From positions 1 through 40,980 of the forward strand of contig CADCWG010000036.1 of the NCBI GenBank assembly GCA_902806335.1: DNA of 40,980 bases, given 5' to 3'. The position numbers were made by a program, and so were the translations under genes. Source of the DNA: an uncultured Thermomicrobiales bacterium (lineage in GTDB: Bacteria > Chloroflexota > Chloroflexia > Thermomicrobiales > UBA6265). Within the stretch, counting starts at the first letter, position 1; each line of letters begins with the position of its first letter. Under the pieces are notes generated by a model, which did not search any database, was not told the origin of the DNA, and saw nothing but the letters and a program-made list of their open reading frames with translations. This document shows positions 33,742-40,980 of this stretch, in pieces.

Positions 33742-34539
33742 GTGAACGACCTCTTGATCGCCGTGATCCTCGGGATCGTCGAGGGCCTCACCGAGTTTGT
33801 CCCCATCTCTTCCACAGGGCACCTCATCGTCGCCGGCTCGGCCCTCGGCTTCGAGGGGGATCGGGCCGCCACCTTCCAGGTGGTGATCCAGCTCGGCGCG
33901 ATCCTCGCCGTGGCCGTGGTGGGGTGGGGGCGCCTCCGGGCGCTGCTCACGCCGAGTCGGCGCGACGGCTTCGCAGGCCCCCGGGGCTGGGGCCTGCTGG
34001 CGTTGACGTCACTCCCGGCGCTGGTGCTCGGCGTGCTGCTGCGGGTTCCGATCAAGGACTACCTCTTCACGCCGACGACGGTCGCGCTCGGCTGGGGGAT
34101 CGGCGGCGTCGCGCTCCTCCTCGTCGAGCGCTACCGGCGCGGCGAGACGGTTCGCGACCTCGACGACATCGGGTGGCGAATCGCGCTGCTGATCGGGTTC
34201 TGCCAGTGCCTCGCGCTCTGGCCCGGCGTCTCCCGGGCGGCGGCGACGATCGGGGGGGCGATGCTGCTCGGCGTCGGCCGCAGGGCCGCGGCGGAGTACT
34301 CCTTCTTCGCCGCGATGCCGGTGCTCGGGGCGGCCGCGGTCTTCGACCTCTACGCCAGCCGCAACGTCCTCGCCGCGAGCGATGCCCCGATGTTCCTGCT
34401 CGGCGGCGCGACGGCGTTCCTGGCGGCCTGGCTGGCGATCCGGTTCTTCCTGCGGCTGCTGACCGTGACGACCCTGCGGCCGTTCGCCTGGTACCGGATC
34501 GTGGCGGCCCTCGTCCTGCTGGTCTGGACGCTCCGCTAG
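33742..34539 (+). CDS. uppP: Undecaprenyl-diphosphatase (BacA/UppP)
   Basis: This 265-residue polytopic membrane enzyme dephosphorylates undecaprenyl pyrophosphate to recycle the lipid carrier for peptidoglycan. The first motif is E14-GLTEFVPISSTGH27, and the second, WPGVSRAAATIGGAMLLGVGR, is the family's PGxSRS motif with Ala instead of the usual second Ser. About seven to eight hydrophobic segments are present, and length is normal for the family (~265-280). It also confers some bacitracin tolerance in other bacteria. The start is GTG 33742 with only a weak GGA upstream. It converges on corA with a 41-base gap. Confidence 0.93.
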   Translation: MNDLLIAVILGIVEGLTEFVPISSTGHLIVAGSALGFEGDRAATFQVVIQLGAILAVAVVGWGRLRALLTPSRRDGFAGPRGWGLLALTSLPALVLGVLLRVPIKDYLFTPTTVALGWGIGGVALLLVERYRRGETVRDLDDIGWRIALLIGFCQCLALWPGVSRAAATIGGAMLLGVGRRAAAEYSFFAAMPVLGAAAVFDLYASRNVLAASDAPMFLLGGATAFLAAWLAIRFFLRLLTVTTLRPFAWYRIVAALVLLVWTLR

Positions 34540-34540
34540 C

Positions 34541-34562
34541 GTTCGCGCGTGCGTCGCGCCGA
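34541..34562. terminator. Hairpin between uppP and corA
   Basis: TTCGCGCG and CGCGCCGAA can pair with one bulged base around a short loop, in the 41-base gap between two convergent stop codons. A bidirectional terminator is the likely role. Confidence 0.35.
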
Positions 34563-34580
34563 AGGGCGGTGCCAGGCCGC

Positions 34581-35570
34581 TCAGAACCAGCGGAACCGGC
34601 GGAAGAGGCCGAAGATCACGAGCCCGACGGTGACCATCAGGATGAGGGCGAAGGGGTACCCGAAGCGCCACTCCAGTTCCGGCATCCGGACGAAGTTCAT
34701 CCCGTAGACCCCGGCGACCAGCGTCATGCTCATCAGGATGATCGACGACGCGGTCAGCGTTCGCATCGTCTGGTTGAGCCGGTTGGAGGTGACCGAGAGC
34801 TGGGCGTCGAGCGCGCCGGCGAGCAGTTCGCGCGAGGCGTCGACGGCGTCGGTGACGCGGAGGATGTGGTCGTAGACGTCCTGCAGGTAGACCACCGTGG
34901 CGCTGTCGAAGTAGGGGATGTCGCGCCGGATCAGGACGTTCATCACGTCGCGCTCCGGTCCCAGCACGCGGCGGAGGGCGAGCAGGTCGCGACGCATGGT
35001 GAGGATATCGCGCAGCGCGTCGCGGCTGTCGTCCTCGAAGATCGATACCTCGAGCTCGTCAACCTGGCCCGTGACCGCGTCCACGACCGGGAAGTAGGCG
35101 TCGACGACCGCGTCGAGCAGGGAGTAGACCAGGACGCCGACGCCGCGTTGCCCGAGCAGTCCGATGTTCTCCCGCCAGCGCTTGGCCACCTCCGTCAGCG
35201 GTGTGACCTCGCCGTCGTGGACGGTGACCAGGTAGTTCGGTCCGATGAACAGCCCGAGCTCGACCGTGCGCAGGCGGCCGCCCGCGGTCGGCCCGGTGAC
35301 GTCGACATCGTTCTCCATGGCGTAGAAGACGACGAAGAGGAAGTCGTCGTAGGGGTCGACCTTCGGCCGCTGGTGCCGCTTGCTGGCGTCTTCGATCGCC
35401 AGCGGGTGGAAGCTAAACTCCTCGCCGAGCAGCCGCAGGTCGTTGGGCGTCGGGCGATCGACGTCGACCCAGAGCAGCTCGCAGCCCTGCGCCAGTGTGT
35501 CGGAGATCCGCTCCGGCGCGAGGTCGGTCAGCTTGCCGTTGGCCGACGCGTGGATGTTGACCGTGAGCAT
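34581..35570 (-). CDS. corA: CorA-type magnesium/cobalt transporter
   Basis: This 329-residue protein has the N-terminal alpha/beta domain (WVDVDRPTPNDLRLLGEEFSFHPLAIEDA, RPKVDPYDDFLFVVFYA), the long stalk helices, and two C-terminal membrane helices. The selectivity motif YGMNF lies between SSIILMSMTLVAGV and the last helix ALILMVTVGLVIFGLF, which ends in FRRFRWF, as in CorA. It should form a pentameric Mg2+ channel in the cytoplasmic membrane. ATG 35570 directly follows GGAGGGG. A TATGAT -10 on the minus strand at 35659-35664 gives an ~82-base leader; no long magnesium riboswitch fits there. Confidence 0.93.
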   Translation of the reverse strand: MLTVNIHASANGKLTDLAPERISDTLAQGCELLWVDVDRPTPNDLRLLGEEFSFHPLAIEDASKRHQRPKVDPYDDFLFVVFYAMENDVDVTGPTAGGRLRTVELGLFIGPNYLVTVHDGEVTPLTEVAKRWRENIGLLGQRGVGVLVYSLLDAVVDAYFPVVDAVTGQVDELEVSIFEDDSRDALRDILTMRRDLLALRRVLGPERDVMNVLIRRDIPYFDSATVVYLQDVYDHILRVTDAVDASRELLAGALDAQLSVTSNRLNQTMRTLTASSIILMSMTLVAGVYGMNFVRMPELEWRFGYPFALILMVTVGLVIFGLFRRFRWF

Positions 35571-35658
35571 CGACCCCTCCGTCGGCCCACCGCGCCGCTG
35601 CCCGGCATCTTGCGGCTCGACATCGCACCTGTCCGCGACCAGCCAGAAAGCAGGCGCC

Positions 35659-35664
35659 ATCATA
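35659..35664 (-). promoter_or_regulatory. Candidate -10 box for corA
   Basis: TATGAT on the minus strand matches 5 of 6 consensus bases; transcription would start near 35652. A -35 is not obvious. Confidence 0.4.
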
Positions 35665-35758
35665 CCCCGGCCAGTGCGGCTTGCTACACGACATAAAGTT
35701 TGTGGTCTGTTGCTCCTCGGGCGGTCCGCGCCGATCGAGGGGTTGGTCGTCCCGGGTC

Positions 35759-35796
35759 TTGACCTTGAGCGCGCTCGAAGCGCTAGGCTGGCCTCA
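35759..35796 (+). promoter_or_regulatory. MerR-type operator/promoter with leaderless start
   Basis: TTGACC (35759-35764) and TAGGCT (35784-35789) are 19 bases apart, the over-long spacing typical of promoters controlled by MerR-family activators. The spacer carries the dyad CTT-GAGCGCGCTC-GAAG (35764-35780) with a perfect 10-bp core. Six bases separate the -10 from ATG 35796, so the mRNA should be leaderless. Confidence 0.6.
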
Positions 35797-36230
35797 TGAC
35801 CCACGAACTCTCCATCGGCGACGTGGCGGAGCGGACCGCTCTCAGCGTCCATACGCTGCGCTACTACGAGCGCGTGGGCCTGCTCGACGGGGTCGACCGC
35901 GCCTCGAGCGGGCATCGGCGCTACACCGAGGACGACGTCGGCTGGATCGGCCTGCTGACCTGCCTCCGGTCGAGCGGGATGCCGATCCGCGCGATGCGCG
36001 ACTTCGCCGCCCTCCGTCGCGGCGGCAGCGCCACCGCGGCCGAGCGTCGGGCGCTCCTTGAGGACCACCGGCAGGAGGTGCTCGCCCGGCAGGAGGAACT
36101 CGCGCGCTACCTCGCGGTGCTGGACAGCAAGATCGCCTACTACCGCGGCGAGGAGGCGGCCCCCCCGGACGGCGCGCGAACAGCCGTCGGAGCCGGGTCG
36201 GCCGCGAGAAGCAGAGGAGAAAGACGGTGA
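35796..36230 (+). CDS. MerR family transcriptional regulator
   Basis: This 144-residue regulator has the winged HTH at residues 6-70 (LSIGDVAERTALSVHTLRYYERVGLL, SGHRRYTEDDVGWIGLL, then GMPIRAMRDFAALRRGG) and a dimerisation coiled coil (RRALLEDHRQEVLARQEELARYLAVLDSKIAYYRGEE). It resembles the MerR subgroup that controls adjacent aldo/keto reductases and dehydrogenases (AdhR/YcgE-like). There is no cysteine pattern for metal binding. The stop overlaps the GTG of the aldo/keto reductase (GTGA), so both are made from one transcript under the autoregulatory-type operator just upstream. Confidence 0.92.
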   Translation: MTHELSIGDVAERTALSVHTLRYYERVGLLDGVDRASSGHRRYTEDDVGWIGLLTCLRSSGMPIRAMRDFAALRRGGSATAAERRALLEDHRQEVLARQEELARYLAVLDSKIAYYRGEEAAPPDGARTAVGAGSAARSRGERR

Positions 36231-37240
36231 CCGACGTGATCGAGGCGACGACCGGCGTGGCGGCGACTTTGACCCGGCGGCTCGGCCGCTCCGGGCTCGA
36301 CGTGAGCGCGATGGGCGTCGGGTGCTGGGCGATCGGGGGACCGTTCACCTTCAACGGCCGCCCGGCCGGCTACGGCGCGGTCGACGACGCCGAGTCGGTG
36401 CGTGCCATCCACGCCGCGCTCGACCTCGGCGTCACCCTCTTCGACACCGCCGACGTCTACGGCTGCGGCCACAGCGAGCGCGTCCTCGGCCGTGCCCTGG
36501 CCGGTCGTCGCGATCGGGTCCTCGTCGCGACCAAGTTCGGCCTGCGCTTCGACGAGGCCACCCGCGAGGGGGGTGGCGCCGACGCGAGCCCCGCCCACAT
36601 CCGTCGCGCCTGCGAGGCGTCCCTCCGTCGCCTGGGCACCGATCGCATCGATCTCTACCAGCTCCACGGCGGGGTAGAGGAGCCGGAGGGGGCCGCGGAC
36701 GTGATCGCGACCCTCGAGGACCTCGTCGCGGAAGGCAAGGTCCGGTTCTACGGCCCGTCGGTCGACGATCCCGCGATCGCCAGCGCGTTCGCCGAAGCAC
36801 CCCACTGTGTCGCGGTCCAGCAGCAGCTCAATGTCTTCGACGGGAGCGCGGAGACGCTCGCGGTCTGCGAGGAGCACGGCCTGGCGAGCATCAACCGGTC
36901 GCCGCTGGCGATGGGCCTCCTGACCGGGAAGTACGCCCCCGGGGTTCGGGTGCCGCCCCCGGGTGACGTGCGCCGGGACACCCCGCACTGGGACTACTTC
37001 GACGACGACACGATGCCGGGCTGGACGGCCAGGCTCGAGGCGGTGCGAGGCGTTCTGACCGACGGCGGGCGGACGCTGGCCCAGGGAGCCCTCGGCTGGA
37101 TCTGGGCCCGCAGCCCGGTGACGATCCCGATCCCCGGCTTCAAGACCGTCGCCCAGGTCGAGGAGAACGCCGGTGCCCTGCGGCACGGGCCGCTCCGGCC
37201 AGAGCAGATGGCCGAGATCGACCGGCTGCTCGGACGGTAG
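36227..37240 (+). CDS. Aldo/keto reductase
   Basis: This 337-residue TIM-barrel oxidoreductase has the catalytic tetrad D73 (in DTADVYG), Y78, K103 (VATKFG) and H147 (YQLHG). SINRSPLAMGLLTGKY, LAQGALGWIWARSP and PIPGFKTVAQVEENA form the NADPH-binding C-terminal part. The substrate is probably an aldehyde or ketone; control by a MerR regulator suggests response to reactive carbonyls, but this is inference from similar operons. GTG 36227 overlaps the merR stop and has GGAGA 7 bases upstream. Confidence 0.92.
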   Translation: MTDVIEATTGVAATLTRRLGRSGLDVSAMGVGCWAIGGPFTFNGRPAGYGAVDDAESVRAIHAALDLGVTLFDTADVYGCGHSERVLGRALAGRRDRVLVATKFGLRFDEATREGGGADASPAHIRRACEASLRRLGTDRIDLYQLHGGVEEPEGAADVIATLEDLVAEGKVRFYGPSVDDPAIASAFAEAPHCVAVQQQLNVFDGSAETLAVCEEHGLASINRSPLAMGLLTGKYAPGVRVPPPGDVRRDTPHWDYFDDDTMPGWTARLEAVRGVLTDGGRTLAQGALGWIWARSPVTIPIPGFKTVAQVEENAGALRHGPLRPEQMAEIDRLLGR

Positions 37241-37330
37241 CGGCCCGACCCAGCGCACGGAGGCGATCGCCCCGCCCCGGCTCGATGCGGTCGGCAGCCG
37301 GCGTCCTCCGCGCGCCTCCCCATCCAGAGA

Positions 37331-37375
37331 GGGCCACGACGGCCGCCCCCGCGGGCCGGCCGGCCGTCGTGGCCC
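37331..37375. terminator. Perfect 15-bp hairpin between convergent genes
   Basis: GGGCCACGACGGCCG (37331-37345) is exactly complementary to bases 37361-37375, with a 15-base loop. It lies between the aldo/keto reductase stop and the VWA gene and touches the latter's stop codon. This is the strongest bidirectional terminator candidate in the window. Confidence 0.6.
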
Positions 37376-40017
37376 TACCGGCGTCTCGGCCCGAAGAAGG
37401 CCGTCCGGACCGCGATCTCGGCCAGCAGGGCGAGCAGCCCAAGCGTCAGGGGGACAAACCAGACCGCGCGATAGCGCTGGAGCGCGGTGCCGGTGAGCCC
37501 CGTGTCGGCGAAGGCCGCGCCGGCGTCCTCGAGACCGAGCACCCGGCCTCCGGTTCGCGCCGCGAGGGCCCGCAGAAGTGCCTCGCCGCCCTCGGAGGGC
37601 TGGAGCTCGGGGGAGGGGGGCACGGCGAACCCGGCCAGTTCCTCGATGGCCTCGCCGTCCGCCCGCTCCTGCCGCAGGTCGACCCGGTAGGCTCCCGGCA
37701 GCGGGGCCTCCACGCGCGCCTCGTAGCGGCCCGGTCCGCTCTGGTAGAGCGTGAGGTCCGTGACGCTGCCGTCGGGGGCGCTCACCGTGGCGGTCGTCTC
37801 CGCCAGATCGACATAACCTGTCCCATCCCCGATGGCATCCACCGTCAGCACCGCCTCCGGGCCGTCGCGGGCGACGCCGACCTGGAGCGGCCGCGCTTCG
37901 GGGTCGGGCAGGGCCCAGCGGACGACGTTCGCCCAGAACCCATCGTAGCCCGTCCAGGTCGGCCAGCCGCGGGCGAAGTCCACGCCGTCGTCGCCGGTCC
38001 AGGCGACGACCCGGCCCAGGCCGTACTGCCACTTGGCGAGCAGGGGGTCGTCGCGGGTGCTGGTCAGGACCACCTGGGCGTCGGGCTTCGCCTCGGCGTA
38101 GTCGTAGCCGTCCAGGGGCGGCAGCGTTTCCGGGTCGATGTCCCGCATGATCGGGCTGGGCTGGACCTGGATCGGCTGGAACGCGCCGCGCAGCACCGAC
38201 TGACTGCCCGCGCTGCGGGCCTCCTCGAGGGTGATGCTGGGGACCTCCTCGGCCTTGTTCGTCTCGTGGTACCGGCCGTTGCCCTGCTCGGCGAGGAACT
38301 GGAGCAACTCCTTGTCGGCGTCGTCGCCGATCGCGATCGTGGAGAGGGTCAGGTTGTCGGACGCGACGCTGTCGATCAGCTTCTGGTAGCTCTCGCGGGT
38401 ACCCGTCCGGGACTTGCCGTCCGTGAGGAGGACGACGTGCCGGACGTCGGCGTCGACGTTCGCGATGGCGTCGAAGCCGGCCGAGACCGCGGGGAAGATC
38501 TCCGTGCCGCCCTCGGGCAGGATCTCGGCGACCCTGGTAGCGATCATGCCGCGGTCGGCGTCGCCGCGGATCTCCTGCATCTCGACGATCCACTGCTGGT
38601 CGTCGTCGAAGGCGAGGACCCCGACGATGTCCCCGTCGGCCACCGAGGTCGCCGCGAGGCGGATCGCCTCCTTGGCCATGTCGATCTTCGAGGTGCCGCC
38701 GAGGGGGTCGTAGCTCATCGACCCCGAGCGGTCCATGATCAGCAGCAGGGCAACCTTGTCGCGCTCCTTGCCGTCGGTGACCTTGACCGTCACCGGCAGG
38801 GCTTCTTCGAGCGCGGTCCCGGCGTAGGCGCCGGGCCCGAAGGCGCTGGTGCCGCCGAGCACGATCAGACCCCGCCCCAGCGCCCGCGCCGCCTCCTGCA
38901 GCCCCGCCTGCTGGTCCAGCGTCAGCGCGTCGGCCGCGACGTTGTCGAGCACGATCGCGTCGTACCGGCCCAGCTCGTCCATCTGCGACGGCACGTCGGC
39001 CGGCGGGGTGAGCGTTACCGTCGCGCCCTGGCGCTCCAGCGCGCCCCGCAGGGCGCCGGGGTCGGCGCCGGACGGGGCGACCAGGAGGACCGCCGGTTGG
39101 TCGCGGACGACCACCGCCAGCGGCTGGGCGTTGTTCTCGGGGTAGGTATCCGGCGCGGTGGTGGCCGTCACCCGGACCTCGAGGGCATGGAACCCCGGCG
39201 CCAGGTTCGCGACGTCGAACTGGAACGAGGTGCGCCCGGCCGCGAACCGCTCCGGACGCGACTGGGCGACCTGCCCGTCGATCAGCAGCTCGACCGTCCC
39301 GTCGCCGCCGGCGCCCGACGCGACGCTGACGAGCACGCCGAACGGCTCGCCCCGCCAGGTCGCGGAGGGCGCGGTCACGCCGTCGATCCGCAGGTCGTCG
39401 GCACCGACCCCGGGCAGCGGCACGACGTCGATCACCACGCCGTCGGCCGCGGCCTGCGTCGCCTGGTCGAGCACCGAGCCGACGTTCTCGGCCCCGTCGG
39501 AGAGGACGACGATGCGGCCGCTCCCGCCGAGGGGCAGCGCCCGCCCCAGGGCGACCGCCGACTCGAGGTCGGAGTACTCCGCCCCCGCTCCCGGCAGCGG
39601 CACGTCTGCCCAGCCGCCGCCCAGGTCCCCGACCGCGGCCGCCGGCTGGGCCACCAGCGGCGAGGAGCCGAACACGACGACGGCGGCACGGTCGTTCTCC
39701 CCCGCCGCGGCCAGGGCGTCCGAGACCCAGGTCTCCGCCGTCTCGGTGGTCGTCGCCGTCAGGCTCCGCGAGCGGTCGACCACGAAGACGGTGCTCGAGG
39801 CGCCCCCGCCGCTGGTCAGCAGCGGGTCGGCCAGGGTGATCACCAGCAGGGTGACCACCACCAGTCGTAGCGCGAGCGCCGCCCGTGCCAGGCGGCGGCG
39901 GCGCACCCCGAACCGCGCGCCGAGCAGGGCGAAGAGCGGCAGCGTCGCCAGCAGCCAGAGCGCACCGGGCCGGGCGAAGGTGACGCCCAAATCGGGGGTG
40001 GGGAGATCGAAGGGCAT
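37375..40017 (-). CDS. Membrane protein with two von Willebrand factor A domains
   Basis: This 880-residue protein starts with two N-terminal hydrophobic helices (LWLLATLPLFALLGARFG and AALALRLVVVTLLVITLADP). VWA domain 1 (about 75-240) has the metal-site motif D81-R-S83-R-S85. An Ig-like region and a glutamine-amidotransferase-like segment (VLLVAPSGADPGALRGALERQG, YDAIVLDN, RGLIVLGG) follow. VWA domain 2 (about 420-600) has the canonical D429-R-S431-G-S433-M and VVLLTDGKSRTG. A further beta-rich part and a last helix (AVWFVPLTLGLLALLAEIAV) close the protein. This layout is related to the BatA/aerotolerance-type and YegL-like VWA membrane proteins of Chloroflexota; partners are unknown. ATG 40017 is chosen over the Arg/Pro-rich longer form. 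It follows the next gene by 29 bases. Confidence 0.85.
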   Translation of the reverse strand: MPFDLPTPDLGVTFARPGALWLLATLPLFALLGARFGVRRRRLARAALALRLVVVTLLVITLADPLLTSGGGASSTVFVVDRSRSLTATTTETAETWVSDALAAAGENDRAAVVVFGSSPLVAQPAAAVGDLGGGWADVPLPGAGAEYSDLESAVALGRALPLGGSGRIVVLSDGAENVGSVLDQATQAAADGVVIDVVPLPGVGADDLRIDGVTAPSATWRGEPFGVLVSVASGAGGDGTVELLIDGQVAQSRPERFAAGRTSFQFDVANLAPGFHALEVRVTATTAPDTYPENNAQPLAVVVRDQPAVLLVAPSGADPGALRGALERQGATVTLTPPADVPSQMDELGRYDAIVLDNVAADALTLDQQAGLQEAARALGRGLIVLGGTSAFGPGAYAGTALEEALPVTVKVTDGKERDKVALLLIMDRSGSMSYDPLGGTSKIDMAKEAIRLAATSVADGDIVGVLAFDDDQQWIVEMQEIRGDADRGMIATRVAEILPEGGTEIFPAVSAGFDAIANVDADVRHVVLLTDGKSRTGTRESYQKLIDSVASDNLTLSTIAIGDDADKELLQFLAEQGNGRYHETNKAEEVPSITLEEARSAGSQSVLRGAFQPIQVQPSPIMRDIDPETLPPLDGYDYAEAKPDAQVVLTSTRDDPLLAKWQYGLGRVVAWTGDDGVDFARGWPTWTGYDGFWANVVRWALPDPEARPLQVGVARDGPEAVLTVDAIGDGTGYVDLAETTATVSAPDGSVTDLTLYQSGPGRYEARVEAPLPGAYRVDLRQERADGEAIEELAGFAVPPSPELQPSEGGEALLRALAARTGGRVLGLEDAGAAFADTGLTGTALQRYRAVWFVPLTLGLLALLAEIAVRTAFFGPRRR

Positions 40018-40046
40018 CGGGCGGGTCTCCAGGCGGGGCCGTGACG

Positions 40047-40980
40047 TCAGCGGAGTGGGGGAGGCAGCGTGGCGCGGCGCCGGGCGCGTCCGGGGATGGT
40101 CGTCAGCAGCCACTCCGCCGCGAGCACCACCAGAGCGGCCGCGACCAGCAGCGGCCAGAGGTCGGCCAGCGCGTCCTCCACGCTCGGACCCCCGGTCGCC
40201 CTGGCCGTTGCCAGCAGCGCGTCGAGCCCAGCGGTCTGCCGGAGGTCGGACTCCTGGGGGTGTCCGGCGTTGACGACGAAGCGGCCGCCGCCGAGGTCGG
40301 CGCCGTCGGCCCCGAGTTCCGTGACGGCGTAGATGCCGGGACGGCCGGTGTCCGCGTAGGCGACCTCCCGCAGACCACCGGATGCATCGGTCATCGCGGC
40401 TCCGCCGGCGGCGGCGGCGGCGTCGGGGGCCGTCCCGTCGGCAACGGCCAGCGCCAGGTCGGTCGCCTCGCCGCCCGGCGCCGTGACCCGAACCGCCGCC
40501 GCATCGGCGCTCGGTCGGTAGGCGAGGGGGTCCCCGAGGGGTACCGACGGCGGCAGCGGGCTCGGCACGAGTTCGGCCGCGATGTTGGCGATCAGGATCG
40601 GGAAGGCCACCCGCCGCGCCAGGTTCGAGCCGTTGACGTCGAAGGCCAGCACGACCGCCGGGTGGGCGCCGACACTGGCCCGGAACACCAGCGGACCGGC
40701 CTCGGCGCCGACGACTTCCTCGTGCTCGCCCGCGGGAACGTAGATCGGCGTCTCGGCGAAGGTGAGGCCGGCGAGGTCGACCCCACGCAGGAGGGGATCG
40801 TCGGCCGCGACCCGGGCCACCCGCGGCGCCGGCATCGCCCCCTGGGCGGGGATGGGGCCGCCGGCGACCGGGGGCTGGACGAAGAGCAGGGCCGCGTCGG
40901 GCAGCGTCGGGGGCGGCACCGACTGCTCGAACACGACCAGGTCGTAGGCGGAGCCGAGGGCAGCCAGGACCGGGCTGTCG
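40047..40980 (-). CDS. BatA-like/VWA-associated membrane protein, 5' partial
   Basis: The frame is open to the window end, so only the C-terminal ~310 residues are seen. DSPVLAALGSAYDLVVFEQ, then LPDAALLFVQPP, resembles the segment after the VWA domain in BatA-like proteins, where a glutamine-amidotransferase-like fold follows. SNLARRVAFPILIANIAAELV and the final helix LWPLLVAAALVVLAAEWLLTTIPGRARRR match the usual C-terminal anchor. It is the upstream gene of a two-gene (or longer) VWA operon with the gene at 37375-40017. Confidence 0.7.
   Translation of the reverse strand, partial: DSPVLAALGSAYDLVVFEQSVPPPTLPDAALLFVQPPVAGGPIPAQGAMPAPRVARVAADDPLLRGVDLAGLTFAETPIYVPAGEHEEVVGAEAGPLVFRASVGAHPAVVLAFDVNGSNLARRVAFPILIANIAAELVPSPLPPSVPLGDPLAYRPSADAAAVRVTAPGGEATDLALAVADGTAPDAAAAAGGAAMTDASGGLREVAYADTGRPGIYAVTELGADGADLGGGRFVVNAGHPQESDLRQTAGLDALLATARATGGPSVEDALADLWPLLVAAALVVLAAEWLLTTIPGRARRRATLPPPLR

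Noticed and set aside
36140-39870. Frames of 817 and 861 residues over the reductase and VWA genes
   Set aside because: Both are shadows of genes with clear domains on the opposite strand or in another frame.

Overview
This window looks like a chromosomal segment of a very GC-rich (roughly 70 percent) bacterium. I infer a Chloroflexota member, most likely a Thermomicrobia/Sphaerobacter-type organism. The pointers are a Thermus-type isocitrate dehydrogenase with a C-terminal extension, frequent GTG/TTG starts and GTGA overlaps, leaderless promoters, and envelope proteins with long Thr/Pro-rich stalks. No rRNA, CRISPR array, phage or intact insertion sequence was seen, and no tRNA could be supported. 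The taxonomic call is inference.

Layout. 1-2.9 kb: the 3' part of a CapA-like metallophosphoesterase fused to a binding-protein-like domain, then a secreted serine hydrolase. 3-4.5 kb: two minus-strand genes, an ABM-domain membrane protein and an unknown protein. 4.8-7.5 kb: threonine ammonia-lyase and hemW. 7.9-13.7 kb: icd (minus) diverges from folC, which is followed by a three-GAF histidine kinase. 14.2-15.7 kb: a small membrane protein and a stress-type SDR. 16-17.8 kb: an amidase-polysaccharide deacetylase fusion. 18-21 kb: a SnoaL-like protein and an ABC-2 exporter pair. 21.2-21.8 kb: a lower-GC island with one possible 58-residue ORF. 21.8-24.6 kb: topoisomerase IB, a DUF2007 protein and two small minus-strand genes, one archease-like. 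24.8-26.2 kb: a YihY/BrkB membrane protein and a small protein. 26.4 kb: a perfect parS-like palindrome. 26.8-30 kb: an ECF sigma factor translationally coupled to a giant anti-sigma factor. 30.5-33.2 kb: a macro-domain protein coupled to an alpha/beta hydrolase with a disordered tail. 33.7-37.2 kb: uppP, corA, and merR coupled to an aldo/keto reductase. 37.4-41 kb: a minus-strand operon of von Willebrand A-type membrane proteins, the second cut by the window end.

How it works together. The dominant theme is the cell envelope: peptidoglycan cutting and deacetylation, undecaprenyl phosphate recycling, a serine hydrolase, CapA, VWA membrane proteins, and an extracytoplasmic sigma/anti-sigma pair whose large extracellular part could sense the envelope. 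Metabolic genes (icd, folC, hemW, threonine ammonia-lyase) are interspersed.

Non-coding signals worth a second look are a recurring extended -10 element (TGCTAnnnT) in front of five genes, three start codons placed exactly at the predicted transcription start (leaderless), a dispersed intergenic repeat at 7.88, 13.84 and 15.94 kb, strong GC hairpins or loopless palindromes in most 3' intergenic gaps, and the parS-like site.
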